Shown here one piece after another: positions 6,142 to 10,000 of a stretch of DNA of 10,000 bases; position 1 is the first letter of the stretch, and the number at the start of each line of letters is the position of its first letter. The position numbers and the translations under genes were made by a program. The notes under the pieces are model-generated. The model was given only the letters and a program-made list of their open reading frames with translations. It had not been told where the DNA came from and did not search any database. Source of the DNA: Kiritimatiellota bacterium (GTDB taxonomy: Bacteria; Verrucomicrobiota; Kiritimatiellia; JAAZAB01); the NCBI GenBank assembly GCA_008636095.1, contig VSJD01000309.1, forward strand, positions 1-10,000. The letters run 5' to 3'.

Positions 6142-6908
6142 GGCGTTTTCCTCCTTTTACTGTTTGTTGCACCGCTGTTTAGCGATAGGTCGCGCATGCG
6201 CGCGATGGAATGGAACTGATAATACTCATGGCGATAATAGCTGGTAAAGAGTCCCGCCGCCTGGCCGCCCCGCAGGGTCGCCACATTGGTTTCCTTGAGC
6301 AGGGTATATCCCGGCGGTACTTGCAACCAGGTCGTCACTGGTTTCGCGGCCGGCAAGGCTTCGATGACCTGGGTTTCATAATCCAATGCCAGCCGCTGGC
6401 GCGCCTGCCAGCGTTCCTCAAAAGGCATGACCTGAAAATCCCGCTTTGATAGTCCTTCGGCATAGCGGCCCACCAGCACCACTTCATCCATGGCGATCGG
6501 CTGGCGGCGCAGAATGTCCAGACGCCTGACAAACAGCACGCGCGCTCCAACCTGAATGCCAAGTGCGCGGGCCCATTCCGTTGTCGCTGTCTGCCACTGC
6601 GTTGTCCGCACCGATCTTTTCAGGTCCGGCGCATGCCTGAGAACACTGGCTGAAAAATTGCCGTTAACGATCGGGATTTTGCGAGCCGGCCGCGCATTGA
6701 CAAAGGTTCCCCGTCCCTGGTAGCGGAGTACCAGGGATTCCTCCTCCAGGATCTGCAATGCCCGGCGCACGGTAATCCGGGATACGGCGAAGCGATCGCA
6801 CAGCGCCCGCTCGGTCGGCAACTGCGCGCCGGGTTTCCAGGCCGCGGAGAGGATCAGTTCCCGCAGGGTTTGTGCCATCTGGTTATAGGCTGTGATCGGC
6901 ATGCGCAT
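6138..6908 (-). CDS. GntR-family transcriptional regulator, HutC subfamily (UTRA effector domain)
   Basis: The 256-residue product begins with a GntR winged helix-turn-helix (about residues 7-72) carrying LPTERALCDRFAVSRITVRRA and the wing RYQGRGTFV. It is followed by a UTRA-type effector-binding domain (about 80-235), recognisable from RRLDILRRQPIAMDEVVL and the final SYYRHEYYQF strands. HutC-type regulators bind small ligands such as sugar phosphates or amino-acid derivatives and usually repress the adjacent operon. ATG 6908 and ATG 6902 are both possible; neither has a strong Shine-Dalgarno sequence. The stop overlaps the aminotransferase start (ATGA), so regulator and enzyme are translationally coupled and the operon is probably autoregulated through the palindrome at 7116-7141. 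The effector is likely the substrate or product of the downstream enzyme pair. Confidence 0.92.
   Translation of the reverse strand: MRMPITAYNQMAQTLRELILSAAWKPGAQLPTERALCDRFAVSRITVRRALQILEEESLVLRYQGRGTFVNARPARKIPIVNGNFSASVLRHAPDLKRSVRTTQWQTATTEWARALGIQVGARVLFVRRLDILRRQPIAMDEVVLVGRYAEGLSKRDFQVMPFEERWQARQRLALDYETQVIEALPAAKPVTTWLQVPPGYTLLKETNVATLRGGQAAGLFTSYYRHEYYQFHSIARMRDLSLNSGATNSKRRKTP
6150..6156 (-). promoter_or_regulatory. Ribosome binding site of the aminotransferase gene
   Basis: AAGGAGG on the minus strand lies 8 nt before ATG 6141, inside the last codons of the regulator. It decides the aminotransferase start and lets that gene be translated more strongly than the regulator, which lacks a comparable site. 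Confidence 0.88.
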
Positions 6909-7003
6909 GGAATAAGCCTGCTATCTTTATTTCGCCAAAACGGCGCCATAATCGGTTTAATCAGGTTAATGCGGCAACTGTTTCATATGGCAACCGGTCA
7001 GTA

Positions 7004-7066
7004 TTGTAGCGCGTCACGGTGTGATGCGATCCCGCCGCTTTCGCCGAACACCGTTCGGCGCTACAA
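7004..7066. repeat. REPIN/BIME-like element: two inverted GTAG-footed hairpins
   Basis: TTGTAGCGC at 7004-7012 is perfectly inverted at 7058-7066. Each arm carries GTAG (7006-7009, and complement of 7061-7064) followed by its own hairpin. One is GCGTCAC-GGT-GTGATGC (7011-7027, one G-T pair); the other is CGCCGAAC-ACC-GTTCGGCG (7042-7060). The arms share ACGGTGT around the loop. They differ at three stem positions on each side, and the differences on one side are matched on the other so that both stems still pair. Two REPs in inverted orientation with a short spacer are the definition of a REPIN in Pseudomonas and enterics; membership of a RAYT-associated family here is inferred. Confidence 0.65.
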
Positions 7067-7115
7067 GCAGCCCCCAACAGGATTCCCTGCTACCCGGATT
7101 AAAATTACTATACGT

Positions 7116-7141
7116 CAATGGTTATAACAATATAACCATTG
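7116..7141. promoter_or_regulatory. Perfect palindrome, candidate operator for the GntR regulator
   Basis: CAATGGTTATA (7116-7126) and TATAACCATTG (7131-7141) are perfect inverted arms of 11 bp around a 4-bp AT-rich spacer (ACAA). The whole lies in the AT-rich promoter zone and covers the proposed -10 element of the regulator operon. HutC-type proteins bind dimeric palindromic operators, so autoregulation by the product of 6138-6908 is the simplest reading. There is no T-run pattern expected of a terminator. Confidence 0.7.
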
Positions 7142-7155
7142 AAAAATAATGTCAA
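7127..7155 (-). promoter_or_regulatory. Putative sigma70-type promoter of the regulator-aminotransferase-dehydrogenase operon
   Basis: On the minus strand a perfect TTGACA (complement of 7150-7155) is followed after 17 nt by TATTGT (complement of 7127-7132), or after 15 nt by TATATT (complement of 7129-7134). Either -10 falls within the palindrome at 7116-7141, so a protein bound there would block RNA polymerase. The distance to the regulator start is about 210 nt. Confidence 0.55.
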
Positions 7156-7225
7156 CAATTATTTTCACATATTTTTTAGCCAAAAAACAAGATGCGTTTT
7201 GGTGTCTTGGCCGGCAAGGACCGGC

Positions 7226-7259
7226 AATCAGAAATCGGTAGTAATCAATCAGCAATCGG
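7226..7259. repeat. Short degenerate direct repeat
   Basis: AATCAGAAATCGG (7226-7238) recurs as AATCAGCAATCGG (7247-7259), 12 of 13 bases identical with a 21-bp period, just past the 3' end of the hydrolase gene. It resembles in composition the AATCAG repeat next to the aminotransferase stop, so both may belong to the same class of gene-end simple repeats. Confidence 0.5.
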
Positions 7260-7282
7260 AGGATCGCGAGTCAGATATTGCG

Positions 7283-8578
7283 TCAGGCTATGCGCCGCAA
7301 GAGTTCCAGGCTGTGGGCCACGATCTGTTCGGCGGCCGCGTCGTCCGTTTGGCGCGTATCCGGTTCATAGCCGCCCTGGCTGATCGCCGTACGGGTCGGC
7401 ACATAGCCCATGTAACCGTTGGTCAATCCCATGATATACGTATGACAGAATGGGCTCGCGACTTTGATTTGCATGCCGATTTCGGTAAACAGTTCGCCTG
7501 GAAAACTTAAGAAAGCGCAATCATCAACCGCCAGGCAGATTTGCTCCAGGGGAATCTCCTGATGCTGAACCTTGCTCAAGCGCAGATAGAGATTGGCCTT
7601 GTAATCATCTCCCACGCCGTCAGCCACAGCCTTGACGGCGCCACCTGTCTGTTTCAAAATACGATCAGCCCAATCCAGTTCCTTGGCGCTGATCTTGCGG
7701 GCCGGCACCGTATAGCGCGTTGACGCGACGCGGAGCTTGGTATGTGCCGAAGGTTTTATGCTTTGCGCCGTTTGTTCCACGGCATCAGCCAGGGCTTGGC
7801 CCACGCGATCGCGTCCAGCCCAGTCACGATCCTTGAGCCCATCAATATCCATCGTGCCCTGGGCGCCGTTGATAAACATCGCGGTACCTCCCAAAGACTG
7901 CTCCAGAAGAGCCTCCGTCCGTCCGGGATAATCGGGAGTAATCAGGTAGTTGTCGCCTGACATCACGTTCGGATGCCCCGCGTGATTAAAGAGAATTCCC
8001 AGGGGAGTTGCCGACGCGTCGGCGGCAACGATTTTCATGACTCCCACTTCCGGATCGATCTCGCCCAAGGGGCGGACGATCCGTTCGGCCGGCCAGGGCT
8101 CCCAGTTCATGACCACGTGCCCATCATCGGCCAGAAGGCGTCGGTAATGGCTGATCGTGTCCTCACGCCCGGAGGCGCATCCCACCGCTGCCGGTACCAT
8201 TGCCGCCGCTGCTTTCTTGATCACCGCCACGATCATGGCCGGCAGGCTTTCCATATAGGCGTCGGCTCGTGGATTGTTCAGTCCCATGGTTGCCGGTCCG
8301 GAATGATTATGAGTGACCGCCAGGATGATTCGATCTGCAGGAATCCCGGTCCGCTTTGCGGCCACGGCCCGAATTGCCCGGCAATCCGCCGTTGATAGGA
8401 CACAGAGATCCAGGGAAACGATCGCACAGGTATCGGACAGTTCCGAACCGTTGGCGAGCACCAGGGCTTTTGCAAAAATCGGATCGTGCACGCCGGTGGA
8501 ACGATGCGCCCGGATCATGCCTTCCATCCAAACGTCATGATCGGGCGTAATATCAATACGGGCGGTTCCAGCATTCAT
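7283..8578 (-). CDS. Neutral/alkaline ceramidase-fold zinc hydrolase-like protein
   Basis: The 431-residue product matches the N-terminal catalytic domain of neutral/alkaline non-lysosomal ceramidases (PF04734 type): an opening ARIDITP, THNHSGP (89-95) with the first zinc histidine, NHAGHPNVMSGDN (198-210) with a second, INGAQGTMDI (236-245), FPGELFTEIG (359-368) with the zinc glutamate (Glu362), and NGYMGYVPT (387-395) with the zinc tyrosine. These correspond to the His-His-Glu-Tyr ligand set of the Pseudomonas enzyme. True ceramidases are about 650 residues with a secretion signal and a C-terminal domain; this one has neither, so it is probably cytoplasmic or membrane-associated and may act on another amide or ester. 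The start at ATG 8578 lies 5 nt after the TPR gene's stop with no Shine-Dalgarno sequence, implying translational coupling. Such genes are frequent beside carbohydrate-utilisation clusters in PVC bacteria. The substrate is unknown. Confidence 0.85.
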   Translation of the reverse strand: MNAGTARIDITPDHDVWMEGMIRAHRSTGVHDPIFAKALVLANGSELSDTCAIVSLDLCVLSTADCRAIRAVAAKRTGIPADRIILAVTHNHSGPATMGLNNPRADAYMESLPAMIVAVIKKAAAAMVPAAVGCASGREDTISHYRRLLADDGHVVMNWEPWPAERIVRPLGEIDPEVGVMKIVAADASATPLGILFNHAGHPNVMSGDNYLITPDYPGRTEALLEQSLGGTAMFINGAQGTMDIDGLKDRDWAGRDRVGQALADAVEQTAQSIKPSAHTKLRVASTRYTVPARKISAKELDWADRILKQTGGAVKAVADGVGDDYKANLYLRLSKVQHQEIPLEQICLAVDDCAFLSFPGELFTEIGMQIKVASPFCHTYIMGLTNGYMGYVPTRTAISQGGYEPDTRQTDDAAAEQIVAHSLELLRRIA

Positions 8579-8583
8579 GGTAG

Positions 8584-10000
8584 TTATGGTGCAGACGCAT
8601 TTTGGCGCAAAGCGTTGATGTCCACGCCGTGCTTCCGCAGTTTTTCCTCCAGTTTTTTATTATTGGCGTTGATGCGATAACTTCGTTCCCACCACGCCAG
8701 GGATTGGGATTCGTTGTGCAACGCTTGCCATGCATCCCCCAGGTGCTCCAGGATCGTCGGATCATCCGGCATGAAATAACAAGCGGACTGGAGGCAGATC
8801 AGGGCCTCTGCAACCAGCTTTTGTTTATACAGAATCCAACCGAGGGTATCAAGGAAGGCGCCGTTGTCCGGATCGCAATCCAGGCTATGCCGGCTGTATT
8901 CCAGAGCCTGATCGAGATGGATGCCCTTTTCGGCCCACATGTAGGCCAGGTAATTAAACGCTTCGGTATTTTCAGTGTCCAATTGTATGGCCCGCTGGAG
9001 CAGGGCAACGGCGCACTCGAACTGGCCGGAACGCTCGCAGGCCGTACCATAATTGAAATAGAACATGCTATCCAGCAACAAGCTGGCCTTAGGAAATTTA
9101 GCGGCCAGCGTCTCGACGCGTTCAAAGGCACTGATGGCCGTCGGGTAGACCTGTGCCTGATTATTCAACAGACCAAAGTAATACCAGGCCACGGGATCTT
9201 CGGGATGTGAGAGTACCGCCTCGTCCATTACATTCAAGGCTTCATCCGTGGCCTGCGTGCTGAGATGAAGGCAGGCCAGGCGGATGTAGGCTTCCAGCAG
9301 GTCAGGATCCTGCTCCAGCCCCATTTCATACAAAGCTATGGCCGTGTCGTACATCTGATTTTGCTGGGCAATGTCCCCAAAATTCAGAAAATACCGGGAA
9401 TCCAGAAAGTGTTCATTGTCGCGCAGAAGCAGGTTTTGCAGATGCACAAAACTTTCGAGCGCTTCCAGCGGCTGTTGGTTCCGCAGGTAATACTGAATCA
9501 CCATTTCGAGCAGTTTCTTGTCTTCCGGGAATCGCTTTAGCCCGTTTTGCAGGGTCTGGCCGGCCTTCTCCGGTTCCGTTTTCATGTAATAAAACGCAAG
9601 CTTCTGATAAGGAGTGGCGGTCGATGGGTTGGTATCCACGGCGGAGCGAAAACTGGCCACAGCCGCGTTGGTGTTTCCCAGCGTTTCATAGAGTTCGCCC
9701 AGATAAAATTGGACCTGGTAATTGTCCGGTTCCCGTCCAATTACCACTTTCAGCGCTTTAACCGCTTTTTCCTTCTGGCCGAGCGCCATGTAGCACATGG
9801 CCAGTTTCTTCTGCAGTTGGATGGTGTCCGGCAAGCGGGTCGTTAAATTTTGGAATGATGCCAGCGCTTTATCCATTTGCCGGTTAATCAGGTAAAGGTC
9901 GCCCAGGCGTTCCTGATATTGCAGGGAGGCGTCGTCCGGCGGAAGGGTGGCGGCTTCCTCGTAATAGGCAATGGCCTTGGCCGCATCAAGGGACGGGATA
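8584..10000 (-). CDS. Tetratricopeptide-repeat (TPR) protein, 5'-partial
   Basis: The frame is open to the right edge of the window, giving at least 471 residues; the true start lies beyond it and an ATG at 9876 is internal. Nearly the whole visible length is TPR helices, about ten or more units of 34 residues, for example YLGELYETLGNTNAAVASF and IRLACLHLSTQATDEALNV. The C-terminal part has the pattern NYLAYMWAEKG...ALEYSRHSLDCDPDNGAFLDTLGW...DDPTILEHLGDAW, found in a widespread group of envelope-associated TPR proteins of Gram-negative bacteria. TPR arrays are protein-binding scaffolds, so no enzymatic role is expected. Any signal peptide or lipobox would be outside the window. The stop TAA at 8584-8586 is 5 nt from the ATG of the ceramidase-fold gene, so the two are likely co-transcribed. 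Confidence 0.88.
   Translation of the reverse strand, partial: IPSLDAAKAIAYYEEAATLPPDDASLQYQERLGDLYLINRQMDKALASFQNLTTRLPDTIQLQKKLAMCYMALGQKEKAVKALKVVIGREPDNYQVQFYLGELYETLGNTNAAVASFRSAVDTNPSTATPYQKLAFYYMKTEPEKAGQTLQNGLKRFPEDKKLLEMVIQYYLRNQQPLEALESFVHLQNLLLRDNEHFLDSRYFLNFGDIAQQNQMYDTAIALYEMGLEQDPDLLEAYIRLACLHLSTQATDEALNVMDEAVLSHPEDPVAWYYFGLLNNQAQVYPTAISAFERVETLAAKFPKASLLLDSMFYFNYGTACERSGQFECAVALLQRAIQLDTENTEAFNYLAYMWAEKGIHLDQALEYSRHSLDCDPDNGAFLDTLGWILYKQKLVAEALICLQSACYFMPDDPTILEHLGDAWQALHNESQSLAWWERSYRINANNKKLEEKLRKHGVDINALRQNASAP

Larger units (their letters stand above)
6909..7282 (-). other. Intergenic leader/promoter region upstream of the regulator operon
   Basis: This 374-bp gap between the regulator start and the hydrolase stop holds no supportable gene. 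From the regulator outward it contains a small hairpin (CGCC-AAAAC-GGCG, 6933-6945), the REPIN-like element (7004-7066), an AT-rich promoter zone with a palindrome (7116-7155), a T-rich stretch (7157-7195) and a short direct repeat next to the hydrolase 3' end (7226-7259). If transcription starts near 7120 the leader is about 210 nt long. I do not recognise a known riboswitch. Confidence 0.7.

Noticed and set aside
6191..6202. 12-bp perfect palindrome CGCGCATGCGCG
   Set aside because: It is inside the regulator coding sequence in an Arg/Met-rich stretch, with no second copy seen; probably coincidence.
7181..7225. Possible intrinsic terminator after the hydrolase gene (stem 7210-7214/7221-7225 and a T-run on the minus strand near 7183-7188)
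   Set aside because: The stem is only 5 bp and the T-run is over 20 nt away, so it does not fit a rho-independent terminator.
7226..7259. Short direct repeats as a CRISPR array
   Set aside because: Only two 13-bp copies 21 bp apart, without uniform repeats and spacers or any cas gene.
8602..9210. 202-codon plus-strand open frame opposite the TPR gene
   Set aside because: Antisense shadow of a repeat protein; no ribosome site or domain pattern.

Overview
The window reads like accessory chromosome of a PVC-group bacterium (Kiritimatiellota, Lentisphaerota or Verrucomicrobiota), probably from a metagenome. This is an inference from gene content: a DUF2961/GH172 protein, a neutral-ceramidase-fold protein, a DegT aminotransferase next to a medium-chain dehydrogenase with a GntR regulator, a YfhO-type membrane protein, a GxxExxY (PDDEXK_3) remnant, and small palindromic repeats between genes. 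I see no rRNA, tRNA, CRISPR array, phage gene or full-length transposase.

Layout. 1-2039 (+) is a GH172/DUF2961 protein with no start in the window and an added C-terminal helical plus beta-sandwich region. 2070-2383 is a small MITE-like element: 33-bp imperfect terminal inverted repeats flank the C-terminal half of a PD-(D/E)XK-superfamily GxxExxY gene. 2393-3682 (+) is a membrane protein that looks like only the C-terminal half of a YfhO-type protein, and it starts 10 bp outside the element. From 3697 onward all genes are on the minus strand, convergent with the first two.

The operon read from 6908 down to 3697 is GntR/HutC regulator -> DegT/DnrJ/EryC1 aminotransferase (4-bp ATGA overlap) -> zinc-dependent MDR dehydrogenase (78-bp gap holding a REP-like hairpin and a 14-bp tandem repeat). 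The last two genes form an alcohol <-> ketone <-> amine module, plausibly acting on a sugar or cyclitol. The regulator is preceded by a long leader with a REPIN-like pair of GTAG-footed hairpins. Upstream of that is a sigma70-like promoter whose -10 region lies inside a perfect 11-bp-arm palindrome, a likely autoregulatory operator.

Further right, a TPR protein (8584 to beyond 10000) is followed 5 nt later by a ceramidase-fold hydrolase (7283-8578), probably translationally coupled.

The most interesting signals are the REP/REPIN-like hairpins with compensatory stem changes, the MITE-like element joined to a truncated gene, and the operator-promoter overlap. No wholly new system is evident; the enzyme pair's substrate and the repeat families are the open questions.
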